From the NCBI GenBank assembly GCA_903813345.2, contig CAIIXF020000003.1, positions 29,029,248 through 29,093,247 on the forward strand: a stretch of 64,000 bases of DNA, read 5' to 3'. Positions within the stretch are counted from its first letter, which is position 1; each line of letters starts with the position of its first letter. This stretch comes from Owenia fusiformis. Its lineage: Eukaryota > Annelida > Polychaeta > Sabellida > Oweniidae. Below, one piece after another: positions 35,812-47,800 of this stretch. The notes below the pieces were generated by a model. That model was not told where the DNA came from. It searched no databases and saw only the letters and a program-made list of their open reading frames with translations. Position numbers and translations under genes: made by a program.

Positions 35812-38800
35812 ATGGATTTCCACATTGAGCATTTATATAATATCAGTGGAACAAATTCATCTGATCGGATTTATCACTTGACATACCCTCCTTATGCTGA
35901 AGATTCACCTGGAAAATTTGCAGTTTGGATAATACTTGCCGCAACATTTTTGACATTGGGGTCGTTTGGCAACCTTCTTGCACTTATGTCTATTTTCAGA
36001 GAAAAGGTAAGTTTTGTTGGTATATTATGATGCTGTACTCTAAATGTATGCAAAATTCTAATTTTCACAATTCTTACTGAAGGACCATGTATGGTATGGA
36101 GAATGATTTTAGAGAGATCCCTTTCTCATCATTGATACGCCATTTCATATAAAATTAACATATTTTCATAGAAATAACGTCCCTTGTAAATAAAATTATA
36201 AATCCCCGAACTCATTGATATATAAGGACCCTGCCTCAACAATTTTTTCGAAATGTCGGACTTATTTTTTAAAAAGCGATAAAATGAAAAAGGAGTAAGG
36301 TACTCCTTTTTAGAAAAGTTTAAGAATATCTTTATATCATTCATTGTTACAACTATATCATATTGTGTATTGAGCTCTGTTTTGCCTTTATATTTCATAT
36401 GTTTCAATATATAAATGATAATATGTTTTGCAGATCCTGCAAGTACCTGAAAATATGTTTATTATATCATTGATTGCTTCCGATATATTGGTTGCGACGT
36501 GTGTATTGCCATTCAGCATAGCAGGTAATATATTATTTATTCAATGGCACGGGGTTTAGCAGACACGATGATACCGTGAGCTTTTGAGGATCCACGTTGA
36601 GCTGAACCCGACGCCGAGCTCGCTAATACATTAAGCCCCGCGACACAGCCATGCATGATACCACCGAACAAGCTCATGGTATCATCGTGTCCCCTTTACC
36701 CCTGTAAATGTGTGATGCCAAATCAAACTTGAAAATGAATAAGTTTCAGAAGAAATATTATTGAATAAATAAGTTATCGATGGCCATGATGGAGTATGAA
36801 TTTTATTCCGAGGGAAAATATGACATTGGTCAAGGAAAATATCACATTTTCTCGAGGGTAAAATTCACATTCCATCCCTCCCATAAAATTTGTATTGTAC
36901 ATGTACCGATAACCGGAGTTATTAGCTAGTGCGCTCTCTGTGCACTATACGTGGTGGGTACGGTCATTCATCAAGCTATCACAGTTTTTCAACTTGTTTT
37001 AAATTTTTTCGAAATCATCTTCAAGTTATCAAAAGTTCAAACCTGACTATAGATTTGACCATCAATGACATTCTCCAGGTCAAAAAAAGATTTGACCTTC
37101 AATGACCTTCTCAAGGTCAAAAATGTATTTTTAATTTGGTTCAAATTGACCAATTGTTTTCAAAATCATAGATACAAGTTCTCAGAAGTTCAAATCTGAG
37201 TTTAGATTGCGATTTCACCTTCAGTGACCTTCTCAGGGTCAAAAAAGGTATCTTTTAACTTCTTCAAAATTATCTACAAGTTCTCAGAAATTCAAATCTG
37301 ACTAAGATTGAAATAATAATATTGTGAGCAACTACACGGTGAGCATAACTACCCAATCACAACCATTTGGACTCATTTTGTAGGGGAATGGGATGAGACA
37401 TTCACCAGAATGGCTCAAAAAGATGAAACAATTCAATCGTTTCGAAAAATACATACACTAACTTCTACCCAAGACATTCTTTTTCATACCCACGTATCTA
37501 TTTTGGCGATCGTGCCATCATAAATCATGTTTATCGGCATTAGATAACAAAAAGGCCAGAAATATGCTCTAAATCTGCATTAGTGTCATTTAACTAGGTT
37601 TAAACAAAAAATCTTTTTTTACGATGAACAATATTCACTACATTCAAGATCGTATTAATATTTTAAGTATCTGTACCTTCAATTTGCCATAAATGAGCAA
37701 AATGTTCAAAGTGGAGTTAACGATGGCGAATGGTCATTATTCTGATACGGACTTGTCTTATAATCACTAGGTGAACGATTGCGAATTGTACACTCAACGC
37801 TCTCGACATGATTAAAATAACGATTTGGAATTGTCTTATAATGGTATTCATTCCTTTTGTTGCTTGATGAATTGTCTATGCTAGTGAAAAAAATTGCACT
37901 TAGCATATTTATGTTTTAGAGGAGTTTTTGGACTTACTATTCACACATTTTGTATTTTGAGTTCCCCGAAACAAGTGCCACGAATGTTCTTTAAAAAACA
38001 GACAAAAATATGTTCTTTGAACATTTCGAAAGGGGCCATCCCTCAGATTTGTTTAGGCTCGACGTTCCTTTTCTTGAACATAGCTAATAACGCTAGTACA
38101 ATGGGTCAAGAAAAAGATGATAGAATCCATGTTTGTGCGGGCACAGATCGTATTTCGGTTATCAATGATGTTTATATATATATTCTTTTCAAAATATATT
38201 TGGGACTTAAATTATTATTGTACGTTTACAGTAAATCCAGTAAATCTGGACAACTCCCCCGTAAAGAGGCAAAATCTATAGATTTTAGGTCATTAAATAG
38301 CGGTGAAGCTGAGCTTTTTGTATGTATTTAGTGCAAGGGGAAAGTCTAAAAAGAATCTGAGGCAAATATTTGCATGCTGTGTGGCAAATTATAAAATAAT
38401 AACAAAAGAGGCAAACAAGTAGATTTTTAACAAACATACTGTTCAAACGAACTATTTCTTCTCAACTTTCACTAAATTTCTTTGCATTAATATTAGCATG
38501 GAAGTCAGTTTCAATCCAATAAAAGGCGTCTTAAATTTTTTAAATATTCCAAAATTAAAAAAGCGAAGAGGCAAAACATAAGAAAAAGTAATAAAAATCA
38601 ACTTTTCTCTCTACAAGCCTTTTTGCCCCTTGAAAGTATCAAAAAGTGCATGTATCTGTGATGATTCCATAATTCAACCTTGACAAGTATCTCTTAATGC
38701 GTTTATAATTAATGATCAAATCATTTGTATAGTAGCAATCAGACAACTTCTTCCCCTGTCCTCACCCACTGTGATGATTTGTTTGGAATATATAATGTTT

Positions 38801-40663
38801 ATGGAGCTGTTCCGAAAATGGTTCAACCTCAATGTGTTCTACAAGTCAGAATCGTTCCAATAACAAGTCAATATCATTAACTGGAAAATTTTGGTAATGT
38901 CCAAATGGTTAAATCAAAAAAGATTCTTTTGACAATTGCTACTTATTTAAACTCTTTTAAATCGTGATCAATATGGCTACTTTCATTCTGAATCGTAATA
39001 TTCATTGAATACAAGACAGGTTAGTGAGTTTCAGGCAAAATAGGTGAAAACACTGACAGAATCGCTCACTTCCCGAAATAACAAGACTATAGCAAACGGT
39101 TCGTACAACGCGGTGCCTCAAGTTAGGATATATAGTATGGTAAGTTATTTAAATCCAATATATTTACATAAAGTCAAGTGAAAGCAATGTCATAACCAAA
39201 TTTACAAACCTACCTCTACACTTTTCCATAAATCGAGTCCAAATGGTTGTGGAAAAAACAAGTCCGGAACGATTTACGTTGGGTAGTATTGGGCATTGGA
39301 ACTAAGTGGTGACATTTTTTCATGTTAATTCCTTGTTAATGAATCTGCTACATACTATCAATATTCTTCATTTTACAGGTGTGGTACAGGGGGAGCTGTA
39401 TTTCTATCCCAAGGTCACATTGTGTGAGTTTCTTGGAGCAGTTTGCTGGATAGCATGTAACGCTGCCTTTTGGAGTGTAACTGGTTTGGCAATTAACAGG
39501 TTCGTTTCAACGATTATTTGCTTTCTATATAATGATTCCATCGCACTATTACGACATTATACAGGTTGACTCCAAATAGAGGCTCGTTCAAAGATTTATA
39601 AAGATTATGGGGGTCATGCAATCTATTCTAGGATGTCTTTGGATGGTGGACAGTTATTATGGAACACCCTGTCTTTGATATCATCATGGGCTTTCAATTA
39701 GAAAATAAAAAGTAAAGTACTCAATCGTGTCAACACGCAATTTCTCTTGCTTTTTTGTTTCAGGATGATTTTATGTTATTTTCCCAAAATGTATGTCCGT
39801 ATTTTCACGTGGAAGACTACACCAGCGATTGCATTCCTTCCATGGCTTCTCTCCTTTCTGACGTATGCGCCTACCCTTTCGACTTGGGTCGCTTATGAAT
39901 ATGACCCGGAAAGCATGTTTTGCCTATATGACTTGGATTTCTGGCCGACTAATTTCTACCAGTTTGCAATTTTGATCGTGTCGATAACGTCAACTTTCGT
40001 CTCCATCGTTATGACGGTCTTCAAGATAAAACAGAAAAGGAGGAGTGTACGTTTAAAGCAACTTATTAGGCTGCGTAGAATTTTTAATTAATGCTGTTTT
40101 GACATCATATTAACAGTATGTGGGAGACTTAAACTAGTTAACTACTATTCTAAAATTTGAGTCAATTTAGAATTTCACATATTTACGCGTGGTTGTATAA
40201 ATTATTTATACCATCTCTTGTATTACAGCTTTCACTGGTAGCCCCAGCTCTACATTTGATGGGTGGTTTCATGACAGTACCCAAGGATGATTTCGTGAAG
40301 AACGACAAGGCCCAGGAACTTAGGAAAGAACTGAACGATTTGGTAATGAACTTCAAGATGTTGTCCTGTATCTTCATCGCCTCTCTGATTCACTGGGTAC
40401 CTTTTGTTGTCGGTATTCTCTCGCGTCATATTGTCGATTATGGAAGAGATTTTTGGACATTTGCAACTCTTCTCGGTCACATGCAGCCGGGGTCTGACTG
40501 CCTCTGTTATATCATTGCTAACAAGTTTTTTAGAATGGGGTACAGAAATGTGCTCCGAGGTATATTCTGTTGCAAGAAATCTGACATGTCTGATAAGGTG
40601 GTCTACTCGGAGGTTGCAAACGGTGACGGTGGATCTGAAACTGCCCTGAATACGAAATCTTAG
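35812..40663 (+). CDS. Rhodopsin-class GPCR, copy B
   Basis: Coding exons 35812-36006, 36434-36524, 39379-39499, 39764-40046 and 40229-40663 join in the same phases as copy A and give 374 residues. Exon 3 is identical in nucleotide sequence to copy A. Other exons have scattered changes, for example Y39W, C46F and L51S in exon 1, two in exon 2, and PKMYVRIF for PKQYFRIF. The C-terminal tail has three extra residues (KKSDMSDKVVY for KKSDKVVY). The unusual NRM, HWVP and DCLCY motifs are conserved, so they are features of the family and not decay. Intracellular loop 3 reads KQKRRSLSLVAPAL. No frameshift or stop is seen. The ligand and G protein are unknown. Confidence 0.85.
36547..36714. mobile_element. 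MITE in receptor B intron 2
   Basis: Counterpart of 14808-14968. The arms CACGGGGTTTAGCAGACACG and TACCCCTGT with inner ACACGATGATACC / GGTATCATCGTGT are inverted. It has a few extra bases against copy A. Confidence 0.65.
37040..37300. repeat. Degenerate CAAGGTCAAA / TGACCTTC repeats (receptor B intron 2)
   Basis: Three or four imperfect units with TTTGACCTTCAATGACCTTC, TCAAGGTCAAAAA, AAGTTCTCAGAAGTTCAAAT and CTGA[C/G]T. The block is not present in copy A. Confidence 0.6.
37320..39370. other. Receptor B intron 2, remainder
   Basis: Intronic DNA specific to copy B apart from the last 40 bp before exon 3. A 145-codon open frame at 37894-38331 has no recognisable domain, no splice context and AT-rich composition, and I do not call it a gene. 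Confidence 0.4.
39560..39673. mobile_element. Small mariner-like MITE in receptor B intron 3
   Basis: Counterpart of 17620-17731: ACAGGTTGACTCC at the left and GGAACACCCTGT at the right. Confidence 0.6.
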
Positions 40664-40904
40664 AAATTAACAGTTTGAAGTTTTTGACTCACCATGTAGG
40701 CATGTATATTACAAGAATATTCCAGTTTAGTATAAAATGCCTACGCTGTATGGACATCGTTTACTAACCATCAACTCTTGAAGGTTTTTAACATAAAATC
40801 AACAATGAATTTTTAGATTTTAATACATATTTTTCAAAAGGTTCAGTTTGTTTTTATGGGTGCCTATAGACATCATCCTCTGCAACAATGTTGATGATTT
40901 GTTG

Positions 40905-41510
40905 TATATACTGTATAAATACATGCAGAGGTGAAGGTTTATGACACTATACTTTTAATTACATGTAGATATGGAGGTTAATGACATAGTACACTTTACG
41001 AATACATGTTGAGGTGGAGGTTTATGATATTGTATACTTTATAAATACATGTTGAGGTGGAGGTTTATGACACTGTATACTTTTACTTATATGTAGATAT
41101 AGAGGTTAATGACATAGCATACTTTATAAATACACGTAGATATGGAGGTTAATGACATTGTATACTTTATAAATACACGTAGAGGTGGAGGTTTTGATAT
41201 TGCATACTTTATAAATACATGTAGCGGTGGAGGTTTATGACACTGTATACTTTTACTTATATGTAGATATAGAGGTTAATGACATAGCATACTTTATAAA
41301 TACATGTAGAGGTGGAGGTTTTGATATTGCATACTTTATAAATACATGTTGAGGTGGAGGTTTATGATATTGTATACAGTACTTTATAAATACGTGTAGA
41401 GGTGGAAGTTTATGAGATTGTATACCTTTAATTACACGTAGGTATGGAGGTTAATGACATTGTATACTTTATAAATACACGTAGAGGTGGAGGTTTATGA
41501 CATTTTATTA
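40905..41510. repeat. Expanded minisatellite 3' of receptor B, first part
   Basis: More than ten units of about 43-60 bp built on TATACTTTATAAATACATGT, AGAGGTGGAGGTTTATGACA. The same array continues at 42290-42760 after an insertion. Block A has about five units. Confidence 0.9.
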
Positions 41511-42295
41511 CATACCTAGAGAAGCATTTGTATGGAAGTCAATGGAGCGGAAGGTCGGCTATATATTCCTGTATTACATACCTAGCGAAGCATTTGTATG
41601 GAAGTCAATGGGAAAGTTAGCGAGCTATATCCACCGATATTGCCCGATTACCCCGATATAGCCCGCTTACCTCGTTTTGATATTAGATTTCTTTAATAAC
41701 CATGATAATATCATGACGTCACGTCATTGATACAAAGTAACCATGGGAACAAAGGCATGTAATACATCAGTTATGTCACTATGACGTGAAATATGCCTTC
41801 GTTCTTGCCCAAATATAGAGCCTCCCAAGGTCGGCCTATATTGGGAGAACTCAAGGAGGATTGGCTCCCAGAATGCAACACCGATATTCTGCAAAACAAT
41901 CACCTAGCGATAGCTTTGTTGGAGAGTATCGGGTCATTCTCCATGCAGTCGTACAAATTATACAGACACGAATAGCAAATGACGCATGCGTGGAGATTAA
42001 AGAATATCGAGTTGGAACCCTGGCTTCCAATCCTCCTTGGGGAGAACTCAGGCATATTTCACGTCATAGTGACATAACCTCTAAGTATAGCCGCCAAACT
42101 TTATTACCATGACAATTTTATGACGTCATAACATACAGACAAAGTTATTTTGACTGGAATCGTGTAAAACTTTGGTCTTTTTTCGCGCATTTCTACATAT
42201 TATCTTCATGAAATGTTATGTAAATGTACTTTACTTAAGCTCGGGCTATATTGATGACAGACCTCAGGCATATATTCAATGATAGGGACATAACT
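41510..42295. mobile_element. Foldback-type insertion within the minisatellite
   Basis: Non-minisatellite DNA that splits the array. GTTATGTCACTATGACGTGA-AATATGCC (41771-41798) is perfectly mirrored by GGCATATTTCACGTCATAGT-GACATAAC (42051-42078), a 28-bp inverted repeat. Inner arms GAACTCAAGGAGGATTGG and CCAATCCTCCTTGGGGAGAA also pair. Two direct near-copies of TACATACCTAG[A/C]GAAGCATTTG lie at the left edge (41511, 41574). No open frame of interest. Confidence 0.78.
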
Positions 42296-42760
42296 GCTAA
42301 GTATATTGTAAAAATATGTGTAGAAGTGGAGATTTTTTATATTAGTATTGTATACTGTAAAAATACATCTCGAGGTGGAGGTTTATGACATTGTATAGAG
42401 TACTTTATAAATACATGTAGAGGTGGAGGTTAATGCCATTGTATACTTTATAAATACATGTTGAGGTGGAGGTTAATGCCATTGTATACTTTATAAATAC
42501 ATGTTGAGGTGGAGGTTTATGACATTGTATACTGTAAAAATACATCTCGAGGTGGAGGTTTATGACATTGTATAGAGTACTTTATAAATACATGTAGAGG
42601 TGGAGGTTTATGACATTGTATAGAGTACTTTATAAATACATGTTGAGGTGGAGGTTTATGACATTGTATAGAGTACTTTATAAATACATGTTGAGGTGGA
42701 GGTTTATGACATTGTATACCGAAAAATATGTGTAGGAGTGGAGATTTTTGATATTGTATA
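42290..42760. repeat. Expanded minisatellite 3' of receptor B, second part
   Basis: About eight to ten more units, several nearly identical (TGACATTGTATAGAGTACTT, TATAAATACATGTTGAGGTG). Ends at the same single-copy sequence as the block A array (CAGTAGAATGCGCATTTTGT). Confidence 0.88.
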
Positions 42761-43539
42761 CAGTAGAATGCGCATTTTGTAGTTTTGATTTTTATTGCTT
42801 CATTTTAATTATGATTTGTTTAATGTGTATATTTTGAATAATTACTTTTAATAAAAAAAACAACTATTTTTGTCAAGGACCGTGGAAGGTATCGCAAAAT
42901 TAAGCTGAAAACAATGGATCGCATGAATTTTACCGAGGGGAAAATAAGATGGGAAATATTGTTTTACACTTGAAACATATTTTCCTTTTAAGAGGTTAAC
43001 TGTGTCTACAAATGCAACATATTGATGCTTAAAACATTGAAAAAACATGAGTGGAATGGGATGAAAATCATGAAAACAAAAAAATGTTGGTGACTGTTTC
43101 CCTGTCTCGAAGTCCAAATTATTTGATCATCTCTATGAGCACTTTTCCTTTGGATAATGCATGGGCCTAACATATGCAACTTTGTAAATCTTCAGAAAAT
43201 AGCCACAATTCAACATATGACTATCTAAAATCTGTTGCGATACCTGTTTTTTTTTATACATTTCAGGTTTGCTATGTCAATACAAAAATGTTGTGAAGTC
43301 ATCCTTTTGTATGTACAGCATTCAACATGTAAAGAGTTTAGGTCACATTGCTCAATGCTTTGTTAAAGAAATATTGACATTGAGTTTGGGCCTAGTAGTT
43401 TAAAACAACCCAAAGGATGTTAATTTATCTTTCCTCAGAAAATGTGATACACTGATTTTGAATAATAACTAGACAACAGCAATGCCAAAGCGTAGCAAAT
43501 CCCATCAGACAGCCATGGCTGGCATATTTACAAACAAAG

Positions 43540-44440
43540 TATATAGCAAAAATGGCAGCCATTTTTCAAAATGGCCGCCTTCTACCAAAATAGTCATTAG
43601 ACAGTGTGCCATGCTTAAAGTATTCACATACCAAATATGAACAAAATCGCTCCACTACTTTTCGAGTTATAGTAAAATTCATTAAAATTGGCGGCCATTT
43701 TTCAAAATGGCCACCTTCTACCAAGTGTCATTAGACCATGTGCCTTGCTTATAGTATTTACATACCAAATATGAACAAAATGGCTCCACTACTTTTCGAG
43801 TAATAGTAAAATACGTTAAAATGGTGGCCATTTTGAAAAATGGCCGCCTTCTACCAAAAGTGTCTTTAGACAGTTTGCCATGCTTATAGTATTCACATAC
43901 CAAGTATGAACAAAATCGCTCCTCTACTTTTCGAGTAATAGTAAAATACATTAAAATGGTGACCATTTTTCAAAATGGCTGCCTTCTACCAAAAGTGTCA
44001 TAAGACAGTGCACAATGCTTATAGCATTCACATACCAAATATGAACAAAATAGCTCCACTACTTTTCGAGTTACAGCAAAAATCGTAAAATAACGAGTAA
44101 AGGCCGCCATTTTTCAAGGTGGTTCCCATGTGCTTTTTTAATATCTACATTTCTAGCTTTATTAATGTCCTATATAATTTTTTACAATTAAAACATATTG
44201 CTACTACAGTTTTACATATTGCACCTAAATTACTGTAAAATCGGCACTAAAATGGCCGCCATTTTTAAATGAGTGGCCATTTTGAAAATCGGCTTTTGAG
44301 CAGAACTTCTACCCCCATAGGGTATATGTGTACAAAATATGAACAAAATCAGGTCAACGGTATTTGAGTTATTGCCCGGACGGACGGATGGACGGAGGCG
44401 TTCCCTATATCCCTCCGAACTTCGTTCGATGGGATAATTA
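43540..44440. repeat. GGCCGCCATTTT array, reverse orientation, block B
   Basis: About four units of about 133 bp (43690, 43823, 43958 mark unit starts), each with CTTCTACCAAA, ACATACCAAATATGAACAAA and CTCCACTACTTTTCGAGT, then a diverged tail ending in GGACGGACGGATGGACGGAG and TTCGATGGGAT. Block A keeps only about one unit at this place. Confidence 0.8.
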
Positions 44441-44883
44441 ATTTATGTGAATATGCTGAGATTGAAACAGTCAGCAATAACATTCATCTTGCAAGAATAG
44501 TTGTATGTTTGTTCATGTACGTTTTTCAAGAACATAGCCTAGTTCTATCCAACGTGTTATAGCGCAGTTCGAATGGGGCAAACTGGAAAATGGTAGTTTG
44601 AGTGAATGTTTTTTTTTCATTTTATTTCTTATTTCATGTGTAGAACACTAAAAGTGTACACTAAGGAGATCATGTAGCTTAACATTCTTTTTTTACAATA
44701 ACGTCACTGACTCAATGGACCTTCCTTTCTTCCCTGCTATCTCACTTCAACAGTAAAACTTTTGTACGTTGAACTGAAGCTACTTATCAAAGGTGTCTCT
44801 TGTAAGGTGTTCCATTAACAGTGTAACTTGTAAGTCTCTTTTGAAATTTAACTCTGTCCACGAAAATAAATCATTTAAAATTT
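44441..44883. other. 3' flank of CTNNBL1
   Basis: Non-coding; contains the CTNNBL1 3' UTR by position. No other feature recognised. Confidence 0.45.
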
Positions 44884-47800
44884 TCAGAATTTGTCAAGTA
44901 AAGTTAATATTTTTTCTTGTTCTTGTTCCTTTGTGGCTTCATCTCTGGCATCTCCGATATTACCTGCATATTCTGGAAATACATTTTTTGGTAGTGTTTT
45001 AACCAAAATAACTTTGATCTTTTAGATGAATTATGTTTTCATTAAGACCTGCTCTTGCATCAAATCATACAATAATGCTAAATCAGAGGAACTTATATTT
45101 AGGTCAATATTGATTTCATATCTACAGTATTATCAATGAGGTATCATATTAATCTGCTGTTTTAATAACATTTAAGTATTTAAGTTTCCTTATGCACTTT
45201 GAATGCATTAAATCATATGGCAAGTCAAAAATTGCATTTCTAATTTACAATATATTACACCAATTCTGGCATAGTCGGAAGTCATTGCAAAATTAGTGGG
45301 TTGCATCTTAATTTTGTGCAACCCTGTATTTTAAGCATACAAATCTTTCCATAAATGTATTCATAGATATTTGTCACTCACCTCTCATTATACTTCTTAT
45401 AGTTTTCACTGAACCCCCTCTTAAGTTAAGAATTTGTAAAACTCGTTGTTTTACCTGGAATCAAATATCAAGCTCAGACTTTTTGCAACAATTTTTGGTG
45501 AGCAGTACATGACTGAAGGACCCTTTGTTCCCTATTGCTCACCGATCAACAGATATACAAGGTACATATTGGCTTTTACATGAAATGTGAAACACACATA
45601 TGTTCACGATAGCCCGAGCTGTAAATCCAGCATGGGAAAACTTGCACCAGAGGTCCATTTTTAACCACTAAGAGACTTATCCAAAAATGTTGAAAAAGAT
45701 ATCCACATTAAACATGATAAATCAATGAGTTGGAGTTTAGAGACTGGTATCTAACAACTCACCCCTTGTAAACTAGCTGCGCATATTTCAAGAATTATAT
45801 AATCTATAAGTTGTAGTGTAAAAAGACCAGCATCTAACCGCCTGAGATAGAATTCATCTTCCAATTCTTCATCCACATCTCCTCCATATTTAGCCATCTC
45901 CTGTAAAACATTAACAACATGTACATTTATATTTGTGTTCTGTGTTTTGTACATGCTTAAGTACAGGGTGGCCCAAAACGTGGGCCCAGAATTACCTCAA
46001 ATATCTTCTACATTATATGTGCTTTCAATATCATATTTTGTGTGTTTTCTCAAATCGCAGTGCTGCATATTAATTAAGTGTATTTTTCATGATGCTATGA
46101 ACTTCTAAAAAGCACATATACAGCACATTGTAAAATGTAAAAGGTTTGTAACCTTTGTAAGTCAACAAAAATATAGACCTTATAGTTAATGCAAGTGACT
46201 AACACAGTGACTTACAAGGCATTAACATACAAAATGTCACCACCTACCATTTGTTACAGATGCTGAACATCAACCACCAAACAATCTCCACAAAAACGTT
46301 TGAGATTATAACAATATGTGACCACATCTGGCGGTGATATAATAAACTTTAAGATATAACAAGAAACATACCTGCTTTTCCTTTTCAATGGATTTATCAA
46401 CTAGTTTCACTTTGTCTAAATATTTGAAGTGAAGTTCCACTAATCTGTCTACCTGCAATACAAATAAGTTACCATAGAAACCAACAGTATCATAGAATTA
46501 AAGCAAGATACCATAAATATTATATATCTGCCAGAAGTTAGGGTATTTCAGTGGCGTAGCCAGCAATTGGTGACCAGGGGTTCGATTTTTTATGTATCCA
46601 CAAATCTCCCCCCCCCTTCATTGGTGTACCTCATATAAAAGCATCTTTTTGTATTTGTCATACATACAATTTACACCCCTCCAAAAGTTTGGCAACAATT
46701 TGATTTTCTATATTGAAATAGTTTTTGGTGACTCTTTTACTGAAAAGATATTGAAATCTGGTAGCAAAACCATACATTTTAACACTTGTTTAATTGTTCA
46801 ATGAAATCCAAATCAAGGGTTTGCATACATTGAGGCAACTTTTGTTAAGGGCAAATTATAACATATCTTTAAGGAACATATTTTTTAACGAGCTACTACT
46901 CAAAAGAATTTTATTTGCTATTTCATTTTGTAATAGAGGAGTTCATTCATAATGACCTTATGAACTTACAGTTAGTTACTGAATACTAGTACATGTATAT
47001 TCAAACGCAAAAAATTTTGAAGAATGTAATACTTATTTAATCATGACGCACAATAAAAGTCGTAATGGCTGCATGAATACTCTCAATTGGTACTGACAAC
47101 AAAAGTGACAGATGACAAATAGTATTGTATTAATAGAATGTAACATAGACTGAAATTCCAAAAAGACCAAATTGAAATAACAATATATCCACTGTGCTCT
47201 GTAGGCTCTAACATTAAACATTTCTTTTAAAGGTCCACATGCAGTACGGCAAGTGATTTTAGACAGTCATATCTTTCACCATGAGTACTTTCTGGCCATA
47301 AAAACAATGGTTTTTATTAAAACAATATGTTTTCTTTCAAGTGAAGTCCCCATGATAGTAAAATATCAATCCAACTCTCTGAAAATTATGGATTAGGGCC
47401 CCACCCTGGCACTTTTTAAAAAATGTTAGGCTTATTTTCTAAAAAGAGGATCTTGCTTTTCTCAATTTGAACATATCAAAAGTTTCTTCTACACTATATG
47501 AACAACTTCTGAGAAGGGGATGCATATTGAAATGCGTTAAAGTTAAAAACCACATATCCCATGTTATTTTGTGCTATCCATTGTTTTCAGCATCATTTTG
47601 GTCATCGAAAATTGATATCTTCAAAACTAGACTTTCAATACCATTACATTTTTGAAGATGTTTTAGACCCCTTGTTGAATAATTTTTTCATGCAATAAAA
47701 ATCAGAAAAAGGAGATCCTCTTTTGAGTAAATAAATTCAATATTTTGAAAAAAAATGTTGACAAAAATATTCATAATTTTTCGAATTGTTCGATTGATAT

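Larger units (their letters stand above)
26639..46550. repeat. Segmental duplication, block B
   Basis: Collinear partner of block A: GTTGACGAGTA at 26655, the target of the 7.5-kb insertion, receptor flank from 35395, receptor B, minisatellite, GGCCGCCATTTT array and the genuine CTNNBL1 3' exons. It contains several insertions missing from block A, which can be delimited by direct comparison. Confidence 0.88.

Noticed and set aside
37894-38331. 145-codon open frame in receptor B intron 2
   Set aside because: No domain, no splice signals, AT-rich composition and no counterpart in copy A.
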